From Flavipsychrobacter sp. (GTDB lineage: Bacteria > Bacteroidota > Bacteroidia > Chitinophagales > Chitinophagaceae), in NCBI GenBank assembly GCA_021155965.1, contig JAJNBJ010000012.1:1-64000 (forward strand): 64,000 nt of DNA, written 5' to 3'. Both the position numbers and the translations under genes were made by a program. Below are positions 32,208-40,152 of this stretch, one piece after another (the stretch's first letter is position 1; each line of letters begins with the position of its first letter). The notes beneath the pieces were generated by a model. It saw only the letters and a program-made list of their open reading frames with translations, made no database searches and was not told where the DNA came from.

Positions 32208-32540
32208 ATGCATAGCGATCAGCAACCACTACGCAGTTACGATACCTTGAGCGAGGCGGTAAACGACCTTGTAAAAAGAGGTTACACCGCAGATTTTTTA
32301 CTGCACGAAGAGAAGGATTGCCTTTATTGCAGGGGTAATTCTCTTGAGTTATCGCCCGAAGATTTTGTTATTGATGAGGTGTACCGTTTCGAGGGCATGA
32401 CCGACCCGGCAGATGAAAGCATAGTATTCGCAATCTCCTCTGAGAAATTCAATGTCAAAGGATTGGTCATCAACAGCTTTGGCGCAGGCTTCGGTTACCG
32501 CTCATCAAAGCTTGTGGAACATTTACATAAGCATTTATAG
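32208..32540 (+). CDS. Conserved small cytosolic protein, function unknown
   Basis: Encodes 110 aa. The pattern YDTLSEAVNDLVKRGYTADF, then EDFVIDEVYRFEGMTDPADE and a C-terminal KGLVINSFGAGFGYRSS with KLVEHLHKHL, recurs in Bacteroidota genomes, where it is sometimes labelled phosphoribosylpyrophosphate synthetase without support. I see no PRPP-binding motif here and leave function open. A TAGATTTG box gives its own promoter. Confidence 0.75.
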   Translation: MHSDQQPLRSYDTLSEAVNDLVKRGYTADFLLHEEKDCLYCRGNSLELSPEDFVIDEVYRFEGMTDPADESIVFAISSEKFNVKGLVINSFGAGFGYRSSKLVEHLHKHL

Positions 32541-32619
32541 TTTTCAGCCTGCTGATCATTCACCTAAATTTAACCCTCACGCATCCTGAAAAATTCTTAA
32601 ATCCTGATTAAATCCTGAT

Positions 32620-32627
32620 TATCTTTG
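32620..32627 (+). promoter_or_regulatory. -7 box (TATCTTTG)
   Basis: Exact match; the TTG at 32625 lies inside it, so the correct start of the next gene is ATG 32652. Confidence 0.6.
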
Positions 32628-32651
32628 CCCTCCACAAAAAAATATTCAACT

Positions 32652-33092
32652 ATGCCATCAGTAAATGTTTATCTCACTTTTAATGGTAATTGCGAAGACG
32701 CATTTAATTTCTACAAGTCAGTATTCGGCGGAGAGTTTCCATACATCGGCCGCTACAAAGACATGCCACAAGAAGGTGGAAAAGAAATAGCACCTGAAGA
32801 AGGCAACAAGATCATGCATGTATCTCTTCCGGTAGGCAACAGTACAGTGCTCATGGGCAGCGATACCGGCGGCGAATGGGCTTCCAACTACAAGGAGGGT
32901 AATAACTTCTCTATCTCTGTAAACGCTGACAGCAAAGACCAGGCCGACCAGATCTTCAACGGCCTTGCCAACGGTGGAATGGTAACCATGCCTATGAACA
33001 AAACTTTCTGGGGCGATTACTTCGGTATGTGCACCGATAAGTTCGGCATCAACTGGATGATGAGCTTTAACGAGAACCAGCAGAAAAACTAA
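32652..33092 (+). CDS. VOC/PhnB-like protein (3-demethylubiquinone methyltransferase-like fold)
   Basis: Encodes 146 aa from ATG 32652, the start being set by the TATCTTTG box. The body resembles PhnB-type glyoxalase-fold proteins: VNVYLTFNGNCEDAFNFYKSVFGGE at the N-terminus, VLMGSDTGGEWASNY, and TFWGDYFGMCTDKFGINWMM at the C-terminus. Members bind small ligands, and a common annotation, 3-demethylubiquinone-9 methyltransferase, is not supported by enzyme data. A strong terminator follows. Confidence 0.82.
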   Translation: MPSVNVYLTFNGNCEDAFNFYKSVFGGEFPYIGRYKDMPQEGGKEIAPEEGNKIMHVSLPVGNSTVLMGSDTGGEWASNYKEGNNFSISVNADSKDQADQIFNGLANGGMVTMPMNKTFWGDYFGMCTDKFGINWMMSFNENQQKN

Positions 33093-33103
33093 GTTTGGTT
33101 TTC

Positions 33104-33142
33104 ATAAAAGGGGTGGGAAGGATACCTTCCCACCCCTTTTAT
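33104..33142 (+). terminator. Intrinsic terminator
   Basis: A perfect stem of 18 bp (ATAAAAGGGGTGGGAAGG with its complement) and a 3-base loop ATA, ending in TTTTAT; starts 11 bp after the stop of the VOC gene. Confidence 0.85.
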
Positions 33143-33255
33143 GTTCGCGCATTCTGAAAATCCTATAATCCTTAAATCCTGATCCAGGTTAATTAATGTT
33201 AAAAAATAGAATATTATAATTATATTCCGTAAATTGGATAATAAAATTTGCGGTT

Positions 33256-33453
33256 ATGGCTGATTTATTATTATCAGGTGGTGGTTATCCTTCAGATAAT
33301 TGGCTGCCACTCATCTCACCACTGGTTGCGCTGGTAATTATATTGTACAGTGGTGACTTTATTATAAAGTTCATCAAAAAGCGCCGCACCATCAGGCACC
33401 ATTCCACCACCTATCTCGGCCAGCCTGATATTTTTAATAACATTGATCTTTGA
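33256..33453 (+). CDS. Tiny membrane protein, first of a tandem trio
   Basis: Encodes 65 aa with one membrane span (about residues 17-40, PLISPLVALVIILYSGDFII), a basic region (KKRRTIRHH) and a C-terminal extension. It shares with the next two genes the order LLL, NW-x-P, a hydrophobic span with Y and a Lys/Arg-His patch. A box close to TAnnTTTG (TAAAATTTG, one base longer) lies just upstream. No family is recognised. Confidence 0.6.
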   Translation: MADLLLSGGGYPSDNWLPLISPLVALVIILYSGDFIIKFIKKRRTIRHHSTTYLGQPDIFNNIDL

Positions 33454-33457
33454 ACCT

Positions 33458-33616
33458 ATGCAGGAGTTATTACTACGCGCAAACTGGGTCCCGTTCATCA
33501 TACCGGCAATTGCTGTGCTGCTTGGCTTGTATGCAGCAGAATATATCGCAATGCTTATTAGGAAGTGCTTACATAAAAGCCATAATACAGATGATCCTCA
33601 AACCCCTGACATATGA
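33458..33616 (+). CDS. Tiny membrane protein, second of a tandem trio
   Basis: Encodes 52 aa. It starts MQELLLRANWVPFIIPAIAV, has one span (about 9-34, ending EYIAML), then RKCLHKSHNTDDPQTPDI. The LLL-x-x-NW-x-P block and the R/K-x-x-L-H-K end match its neighbours. The stop TGA overlaps the ATG of the third gene (ATGA), so the two are coupled in translation. It lies 4 bp after the first gene. Confidence 0.6.
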   Translation: MQELLLRANWVPFIIPAIAVLLGLYAAEYIAMLIRKCLHKSHNTDDPQTPDI

Positions 33617-33759
33617 AAGAATTATTACTTGGAGTTGCTCCAAATGCCAACTGGATACCACTGTTTGGTGTGGTTATGGCGCCACTTGCTCTGTACTGCC
33701 TGGTAGCCTATACCGTTAAACTTATTAAGAGAAAGTTACATAAAAAGCCCGGTCAATAG
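33613..33759 (+). CDS. Tiny membrane protein, third of a tandem trio
   Basis: Encodes 48 aa starting MKELLLGVAPNANWIPLFGV. A single span (about 13-35) with the same NWIP and AxYxLxAY pattern is followed by KLIKRKLHKKPGQ. Starts within the stop of the second gene. The trio appears to be a recent tandem expansion. Function unknown. Confidence 0.6.
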   Translation: MKELLLGVAPNANWIPLFGVVMAPLALYCLVAYTVKLIKRKLHKKPGQ

Positions 33760-33779
33760 CTTGAATAAAATATTTGGGT

Positions 33780-33787
33780 TAATTTTG
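33780..33787 (+). promoter_or_regulatory. -7 box (TAATTTTG)
   Basis: Exact TAnnTTTG match 31 bp before the cysteine desulfurase start. Confidence 0.55.
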
Positions 33788-33818
33788 CGGGCTCTGTTCA
33801 AAACATAGCCTGCTGATA

Positions 33819-34952
33819 ATGAGCCGTATTTATTTTGATAATGCAGCCACCACCTCCCTCGATCCGGATGTACTGGAAGCCATGATGCCCTTCCTTACCG
33901 AAAAGTTTGGTAACCCATCATCTATCTATTCCTACGGCAGGGAAACCAAAATGGCTATAGAGAATGCCCGCAAAACAGTAGCCAAAATACTTAATGCTGC
34001 TCCCGGCGAGATATTCTTCACCTCCGGCGGCACAGAGAGTACTAATACGGCTGTTACGGCTGCTATTCGTGACTTAGGTTGTAAACACATCATCACATCA
34101 CGCATAGAGCACCATGCTACTTTACACACTGTAGAGCACATGGAGCATTTTAAACATGCTACATTGAGTTACGTTCGTCTCACAGATAAGGGCCATATAG
34201 ACCTCGCCCACCTGGAAGAATTATTGGCAGGTAATAAAGAGCGTTCATTAGTTACACTCATGCATGCTAACAACGAAGTCGGCAACCTGCTGAAAATAAA
34301 AGCCGTTGGTGAGCTCTGTAAAAAGTATGATGCCATCTTCCACAGCGACACTGTTCAGACAGTAGGCCATTATCCTTTAAACCTGAAGGATATTAATGTA
34401 CACTTCATCAATGGTGCTGGCCATAAGTTTCATGGGCCAAAAGGTGTAGGCATCCTTTACGTGAATGAGAATGTGCGCATCAAACCGCACCTGCATGGCG
34501 GTTCACAGGAGCGCAACATGCGTGCCGGCACCGAGAACCTGTATGGTATAGTTGGTTTTGCTAAGGCGCTGGAAATAGCCACTGAACGCTATGAACAGGA
34601 CAGCCAATACATAAAAGGCCTGAAAACATACATGGCTGAGAAGCTGCAGCAAAATTTTCCGGGCGTAAAATTTAATGGCGATACCAACGGCAGCAGTTTA
34701 TATACTGTGCTCAATGTCTCATTCCCTATGAATGAGAAGTCTGACATGCTGCTTTTCAACCTCGATATGGCAGGCATATGTGTAAGTGGCGGCAGCGCAT
34801 GCACCAGCGGTGCAAATGCGGTAAGCCACGTAATATCGGCCATCTACAATGGCCAGGCTACAGATATGGTGCCCATCCGTTTTTCATTCAGCAGGCATAA
34901 CACCAAAGAAGAAATAGATACAGTACTCGAAAAACTAAAAGAACTGGTATAG
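33819..34952 (+). CDS. Cysteine desulfurase (NifS/IscS family)
   Basis: Encodes 377 aa. The PLP enzyme removes sulfur from cysteine as a persulfide for iron-sulfur clusters or tRNA thiolation. The Lys that binds PLP lies in GAGHKFHGPKGVG, a conserved His-Ala-Asn segment is MHANNEVGN, and the catalytic Cys lies in GGSACTSGANAVSHV. The short loop around that Cys suits the IscS/NifS (group I) type. No iscU or other cluster gene is next to it. The adjacent membrane protein gene at 34963 is unrelated. Confidence 0.93.
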   Translation: MSRIYFDNAATTSLDPDVLEAMMPFLTEKFGNPSSIYSYGRETKMAIENARKTVAKILNAAPGEIFFTSGGTESTNTAVTAAIRDLGCKHIITSRIEHHATLHTVEHMEHFKHATLSYVRLTDKGHIDLAHLEELLAGNKERSLVTLMHANNEVGNLLKIKAVGELCKKYDAIFHSDTVQTVGHYPLNLKDINVHFINGAGHKFHGPKGVGILYVNENVRIKPHLHGGSQERNMRAGTENLYGIVGFAKALEIATERYEQDSQYIKGLKTYMAEKLQQNFPGVKFNGDTNGSSLYTVLNVSFPMNEKSDMLLFNLDMAGICVSGGSACTSGANAVSHVISAIYNGQATDMVPIRFSFSRHNTKEEIDTVLEKLKELV

Positions 34953-34962
34953 CAAACAAACT

Positions 34963-35673
34963 ATGATGCTGCAGGCAGGATTCATAATACTCACCGTTGT
35001 CCTTGCAATTGTTCTATTTGTTTATTCTGTCAATGTTGTTTCAAAAGCTTATTCCGCCGATAAAAGAAAACGTTTCCTTTTTAAGGCTGCCCTGGTAATT
35101 TTTGGCTGGCTGGCCTATGTAACCTTTATCTCGCTCACCGGTATATTCACCGATACAAGCCTGCCACCCCGCATACCACTGCTCTTAGTGTTGCCCACAT
35201 TCCTGTTCTTCATTTACTTTTTCAGGAACAGACACTTTAAACCACTCATTGCACAAACACCAGCCACATGGCCAGTATATTTTCAATCTTTCAGGATATT
35301 TGTAGAACTGCTCATATGGCAGGCATATCTTAATGATATATTACCTAAAGAAGCATCATTTGAAGGTTATAATTTTGATGTTATGATAGGCATTACTGCT
35401 CCATTGGTGGGCTATTTTCTTTTCAGGAATGGAGTACCTAAATCAAAATCCCTTATCATATTATGGAACATAGCAGGTTTTATTACATTAGCCATCGTTG
35501 TTTCCATACTCATCTCCCAGGCATACTTTTATAGTATTTGGGGGCTTACAGAAAGTGCTGTGAATAAAGGCTTTGGGCTATTCCCATACACATTGCTGGC
35601 AGGTTTTTTAATGCCGGCAGCCATGTTTATGCATATTTTTTCTCTGGTAAAAACAAAGTCATTGGCACAATAA
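34963..35673 (+). CDS. Conserved multi-span membrane protein, function unknown
   Basis: Encodes 236 aa with about seven hydrophobic helices and few charges. The central block YFQSFRIFVELLIWQAYLN followed by EGYNFDVMIGITAPLVGYF and WNIAGFITLAIVVS is conserved in Bacteroidota membrane proteins in my recollection, none with a known role. It starts 10 bp after the cysteine desulfurase stop and may share its transcript. Confidence 0.75.
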   Translation: MMLQAGFIILTVVLAIVLFVYSVNVVSKAYSADKRKRFLFKAALVIFGWLAYVTFISLTGIFTDTSLPPRIPLLLVLPTFLFFIYFFRNRHFKPLIAQTPATWPVYFQSFRIFVELLIWQAYLNDILPKEASFEGYNFDVMIGITAPLVGYFLFRNGVPKSKSLIILWNIAGFITLAIVVSILISQAYFYSIWGLTESAVNKGFGLFPYTLLAGFLMPAAMFMHIFSLVKTKSLAQ

Positions 35674-35740
35674 TTTTTATTTAGCACTTATATAATATTT
35701 CTTTTGACGGAAAGTAAGGATATTTGCGAACTAAGACCAT

Positions 35741-37162
35741 ATGTTACACAAAACGAAGATAGTAGCGACCGTAGGCCCCGCCTCCAATACATACGATAAA
35801 CTTCTGGCGCTGGTGAACGAAGGTGTGAATGTCTTCAGGCTCAATTTCTCGCACGGTACACACGAGCAGCACCTGGAAGTCATCAACCACATCAAAACCA
35901 TCAATAAAACCTTCCAGTTCAACATCGCCATCCTGGCCGACCTCCAGGGGCCCAAGCTCCGCGTTGGCGAAATACAGGACAATGCCCTGATGCTGAAAAA
36001 AGGAGACCACTTTTATTTCACGAATGAGAAGTGTATCGGCACACTGGCAAATATTTACATCTCCTACCCTTCCTTTTTTATGGATGTAAAAGTGGATGAG
36101 AAGATACTGTTGGACGACGGTAAAATAGAAGTGCTGGTAAAAGAAATAGGCGAAGACAAACGCGTGAAAGTTGAAGTGTTGACACCCGGCATATTATCTT
36201 CTAAAAAAGGAGTGAACCTGCCCGATACAAGAATATCCTTGCCCTCACTTTCTGAAAAGGACTTGGCTGATGTGGACTTTATAGTAGACCAGGACGTTGA
36301 CTGGATAGCGCTCTCATTCGTGCGCAAACCGGAAGATGTACATATGCTACGCGAGATCATAAGAAAGAAGGAAGGCTGTGCCAAGATAATTGCCAAAATA
36401 GAAAAACCCGAAGCGCTGGAGCACCTGCGCGAGATAATCCTTGCATCAGATGCAGTGATGGTAGCCCGTGGCGACCTGGGCGTGGAAATACCACTGGAGA
36501 AGATACCTATGATACAAAAGAGTATTATCCAGAAATGCATACACAGGGCAAAGCCGGTGATCATTGCCACGCAGATGATGGAGAGTATGATAACGCATAC
36601 ACGCCCATACCGCAGCGAGATCACAGATGTTGCCAATGCAGTGATGGAGGGGGCAGATGCCGTGATGCTGAGCGGTGAAACTGCCATAGGCCAGCACCCC
36701 GAACTGGTGATAAGCACAATGGTAAGTATCATTAACGAAGTGGAAAAAGTAGAGACCGTATATAATCGCAACCTGGTGCCGCAAAAGCATTCACCCTCTT
36801 TCCTCAGCGATGCGCTGTGCTACAATGCCTGCGAGATAGCAAAAGACATTGAGGCCAATGCGTTGATAGGACAGACGCAGTCTGGTTATACCGGTTTCAT
36901 GCTATCGAGCTATCGGCCACACTCTCCGCTATATGTTTTTACTAAGACACAATCACTGGTGAACCAGCTGAGCTTGAGCTGGGGCGTAAAGGCTTTCTAT
37001 TATGATAGGGAAGTAAGCATTGATGACACCATCGCAGACCAGGTACAATTCCTTAAAGAAAGGAATCTCCTAAAAGCTGGCGATGTAGTGGTTAACACCT
37101 GCAGCACACCCATAAAGGAACACCTGCCCACCAACATGCTGAAGATATCAAAGGTGTCTTAA
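35741..37162 (+). CDS. pyk: Pyruvate kinase
   Basis: Encodes 473 aa, typical size. It converts PEP and ADP to pyruvate and ATP at the end of glycolysis. The start is MLHKTKIVATVGPASNTYDKL. Catalytic core pieces are NFSHGTHEQH, AILADLQGPKLRVGE and the signature IIAKIEKPEAL with MVARGDLGVEIP (Mg and PEP binding), then TQMMESMITHTRPYRSEITDVANAVMEGADAVMLSGETA. The C-terminal domain is shorter than in enterobacterial type and lacks obvious extra domains. Confidence 0.97.
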   Translation: MLHKTKIVATVGPASNTYDKLLALVNEGVNVFRLNFSHGTHEQHLEVINHIKTINKTFQFNIAILADLQGPKLRVGEIQDNALMLKKGDHFYFTNEKCIGTLANIYISYPSFFMDVKVDEKILLDDGKIEVLVKEIGEDKRVKVEVLTPGILSSKKGVNLPDTRISLPSLSEKDLADVDFIVDQDVDWIALSFVRKPEDVHMLREIIRKKEGCAKIIAKIEKPEALEHLREIILASDAVMVARGDLGVEIPLEKIPMIQKSIIQKCIHRAKPVIIATQMMESMITHTRPYRSEITDVANAVMEGADAVMLSGETAIGQHPELVISTMVSIINEVEKVETVYNRNLVPQKHSPSFLSDALCYNACEIAKDIEANALIGQTQSGYTGFMLSSYRPHSPLYVFTKTQSLVNQLSLSWGVKAFYYDREVSIDDTIADQVQFLKERNLLKAGDVVVNTCSTPIKEHLPTNMLKISKVS

Positions 37163-37174
37163 GAGGTTTTTCAA

Positions 37175-37182
37175 TAGCTTTG
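37175..37182 (+). promoter_or_regulatory. -7 box (TAGCTTTG)
   Basis: Exact match 17 bp before the GTG at 37200, supporting the GTG start of the next gene. Confidence 0.55.
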
Positions 37183-37199
37183 TAGTAATCCAATTCGTA

Positions 37200-37802
37200 G
37201 TGCGCGCATTCTTTATTTGTTTCCTGCTATGCATAATGGCGCATGCCCATGCGCAGGAAATATCTTTTAAAGACACCGTAGCAGTATACAACGCTCAACG
37301 CATACGCACCAACAAAACCGGCATGAAGGTATTAGGTGCCATGGGCATAGCCAGCATGGTCTCAGGAGGTGTTGGCTATGTCACCGCCCGGCAGGATGAA
37401 TGGAAATACTTCCACGGGATGAACGTACTATGGGGCGCTGTGAACACAGGCATAGCCTTTATGGGCATGAGTGGCGTGCGAAAGGAAATGGCCGCAAAGT
37501 ACAACTACCTGCAGGCTTATAACCGCTACCTCTCCAACAAAAAACTATACCTCATAAATGCCGGTCTCGATGTCCTCTACATAGCCGGAGGCGTAGCTCT
37601 CAACGAGTATGGCAGAACAGCAGGCAATGATAAAGCCATATACCAGGGCTTCGGTAAGTCAATAGCTATACAGGGTATTGCCTTGCTGTTATTCGATAAC
37701 ATCATGTTTGCCTCACATCACCGGCACAACAGCAAATGGCATATATTGATGTACGACCTTAGGTTTACGGGTAACGGCATCGGTTTCATACATAATTTCT
37801 AG
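37200..37802 (+). CDS. Exported membrane protein, conserved in Bacteroidota (DUF6992-like)
   Basis: Encodes 200 aa from GTG 37200. The choice rests on the TAGCTTTG box and on a signal peptide (RAFFICFLLCIMAHAHA). Several short hydrophobic segments follow (GAMGIASMVSGGVGYV, WGAVNTGIAFMGM, YIAGGVAL, IAIQGIALLLFDNIMFA), giving a small helical membrane protein. It resembles the family I recall as DUF6992, though that is uncertain. It ends one base before the convergent GH92 stop codon. Confidence 0.6.
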   Translation: MRAFFICFLLCIMAHAHAQEISFKDTVAVYNAQRIRTNKTGMKVLGAMGIASMVSGGVGYVTARQDEWKYFHGMNVLWGAVNTGIAFMGMSGVRKEMAAKYNYLQAYNRYLSNKKLYLINAGLDVLYIAGGVALNEYGRTAGNDKAIYQGFGKSIAIQGIALLLFDNIMFASHHRHNSKWHILMYDLRFTGNGIGFIHNF

Positions 37803-37803
37803 C

Positions 37804-40116
37804 CTATTTTTGCTTATCACTCATATGAAAAACTAATTCTCCTCCGTTCATTATTTCATCATGCTTTATGTAAAGCCTGTCGAGTTCCTTCCCGTTGAGC
37901 TCTATTTTTTGCACATATACATTCTTGCTGCTTTGGTTCTTTGCCTTTATGGAAAAGGTTTTACCATTCTCTAAGTACAGCACTGCAGCATTTACACATG
38001 GGCTGCCAATGTCATAATGGCTACTGCCGGGGGCTACGGGATAAAAGCCCATTGCACTGAATATATACCATGCGCTGATCTGCCCGCAATCATCATTGCC
38101 GCTAAGACCATCGGGTACAGGGCGGTACATTTTCTGCATGATCATGCGCACACGCTCCTGTGTTCTCCAGGGCGCATCGGCCCAATTGTACAGATATGCC
38201 ACGTGATGCGATGGTTCATTGCCATGCACATAATTGCCAATAATGCCGTCTCTTGTAATATCCTCTGTATGCGCAAAAAAGCTATCAGGCAATTGCATGG
38301 TGAACAGGGAATCTAAGTGCTTTACAAATCGTTTTTTGCCGCCCATCATTTTAATTAAGCTATCCGGCGCATGAGGCACATAAAGGCTGTAATTCCATGT
38401 ATTGCCCTCTATAAAACCCGGCTCATCCGTATTCAGCTCATTGAACTCTTTCTTAAAACTGCCGTCACTCATACGCGGCCTCATAAAACCGGTTGATGGA
38501 TCGAAAACATTTTTATAATTAGCCGAGCGTTTTATGAATTCAGTGTACACATCATACCGCTCCAGCGTTTTTGCAATTTGGGCAATGCACCAGTCATCGT
38601 AGGCATACTCTAAGGTCTTCGATACCGATGCACCGCTCTTATCCTCCGGTACATAACCCAGTTTCATATAATACTCCAGCCCGTCATAATTTTTATGTTT
38701 TGCCGTAGCAATGCACGCATTAAGGGCTGCATTTGCGTTAAACCATTGATGATCACCCATTCCCTTGTGCGACCCTTTTACAACTGCATCGGCAATTACC
38801 GAAACACTGTGATAACCTATCATGCACCAGTTCTCGTTTGCGCTGTTGCTCCATACCGGCAGCATATGGTGTACACTTTGATCATAGTGCGCCAGCATAG
38901 AGATGATCATATCATTGTTCCTGCCCGGCTGTATAAGGTTCAGCAAAGGATGCAACGCCCTGTAAGTATCCCAAAGAGAGAACGTAGTATAGTTGGTGCC
39001 GCCGAAGTGGGAATTCTGGTCAAGCCCGCGGTAGGACCCATCTACGTCCATATATATGGTAGGACTTAGATAAGCATGGTAAACAGCAGTATAAAAATTC
39101 TGCTTCGTTTCTTTATCCGCTTCTATCACTATCTTATTCAGTTCCTGCTCCCATTGGTTCTGTGCTTTCTCTTTAATCGCGTAAAAATCCGGTTTTGGTG
39201 TTTCCTCCCGTAGATTGGTCAATGCATTCGCCATACTCACAGGCGATATCGCAAATCGGATATTTATCTTTTCACCTTCTGTGGTATTGAAATCAAAATA
39301 GGCTCTTACCTGTGTCCCTGCCATCTCAGGGAAATTTTTTGTCTGGTCAAATTTCCTCCAGAAGCCACGGTACACCTGTTTCTTGCTATTGTTCTGCCAG
39401 CCGTATTCTTTAAATGGCTTCGAGAATACCATGGCAAAATAAACAGTGCGCGTGCGTCCCCAGCCATTGGTCTGCCGGTAGCCGGTCACTACAGTATCAT
39501 TCTCCACACGCATAAAGGTCCACACATTCTTATCAGGGTAATTATATATGCCATACACAGCATCCAGTATAATATGCGCATTGTCGCTCTTCGGAAATGT
39601 ATACTGGTGCACACCCACACGCGTTGTTGCGGTCAGCTCTGCAAGCACATTGTACTTTTCCAGCTTCACCATATAATAACCCGGCTCAGCAACTTCGTTA
39701 ACATGAGAGAACTCCGAACGGAAGCCGCTTTCAGGATCAGCCGCTGTTCCTGGATTTAATCTTAACAGCCCCACAGTTGGCATAATAAGAAAATCGCCAA
39801 GATCAGAATGTCCGGTACCGCTGAAGTGAGTATGCGAAAACCCAACTATCGAATTATCCTGGTATTGATAGCCCGCGCAATATTTATAAACATCTTTGTT
39901 ATACTTGCCATTCACCTCATAAGGCAGTGTATCTGTTTCCGGGCTTAGCTGCACAGAACCGAACGGCACTGTCGCACCGGGATAAGTATATCCCATGCGG
40001 TCTGTACCAATCAGCGGGTTCACATACTTAATAAGCTGATCGTACTGTGCCATGCATACACAATGGCACACTAATAGCAGTATAATGGATAACCCTCTTT
40101 TCAACTTCATCGCCAT
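37804..40116 (-). CDS. GH92 family alpha-mannosidase
   Basis: Encodes 770 aa with an N-terminal signal peptide (about 1-23, ending CVCMA). GH92 enzymes are calcium-dependent exo-alpha-mannosidases that trim mannose from glycans such as N-glycans and yeast mannan. Family blocks are YVNPLIGTD near the start, GHSDLGDFL, FSLWDTYRALHPLLN, the conserved SYHSVSVIADAV-like segment, and the C-terminal domain DDCGQISAWYIFSAMGFYPV with GSPCVNAAVLYLENG. It likely acts in the periplasm or on the surface. It is followed upstream on the same strand by an M28 peptidase with a repeat in between; no SusC/D pair is nearby. Confidence 0.95.
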   Translation of the reverse strand: MAMKLKRGLSIILLLVCHCVCMAQYDQLIKYVNPLIGTDRMGYTYPGATVPFGSVQLSPETDTLPYEVNGKYNKDVYKYCAGYQYQDNSIVGFSHTHFSGTGHSDLGDFLIMPTVGLLRLNPGTAADPESGFRSEFSHVNEVAEPGYYMVKLEKYNVLAELTATTRVGVHQYTFPKSDNAHIILDAVYGIYNYPDKNVWTFMRVENDTVVTGYRQTNGWGRTRTVYFAMVFSKPFKEYGWQNNSKKQVYRGFWRKFDQTKNFPEMAGTQVRAYFDFNTTEGEKINIRFAISPVSMANALTNLREETPKPDFYAIKEKAQNQWEQELNKIVIEADKETKQNFYTAVYHAYLSPTIYMDVDGSYRGLDQNSHFGGTNYTTFSLWDTYRALHPLLNLIQPGRNNDMIISMLAHYDQSVHHMLPVWSNSANENWCMIGYHSVSVIADAVVKGSHKGMGDHQWFNANAALNACIATAKHKNYDGLEYYMKLGYVPEDKSGASVSKTLEYAYDDWCIAQIAKTLERYDVYTEFIKRSANYKNVFDPSTGFMRPRMSDGSFKKEFNELNTDEPGFIEGNTWNYSLYVPHAPDSLIKMMGGKKRFVKHLDSLFTMQLPDSFFAHTEDITRDGIIGNYVHGNEPSHHVAYLYNWADAPWRTQERVRMIMQKMYRPVPDGLSGNDDCGQISAWYIFSAMGFYPVAPGSSHYDIGSPCVNAAVLYLENGKTFSIKAKNQSSKNVYVQKIELNGKELDRLYIKHDEIMNGGELVFHMSDKQK

Positions 40117-40130
40117 GATCTCATATTTAA

Positions 40131-40152
40131 AGCCCCTTTAGGGGTTTGGGGC
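40131..40152 (+). repeat. AGCCCCTTTAGGGGTTTGGGG repeat between GH92 and M28 genes
   Basis: Third copy of the family seen around sco1, in the 36-bp gap between two leftward genes. The hairpin CCCCTTTAGGGG could act as a terminator or attenuator for the M28-GH92 pair. Confidence 0.55.
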
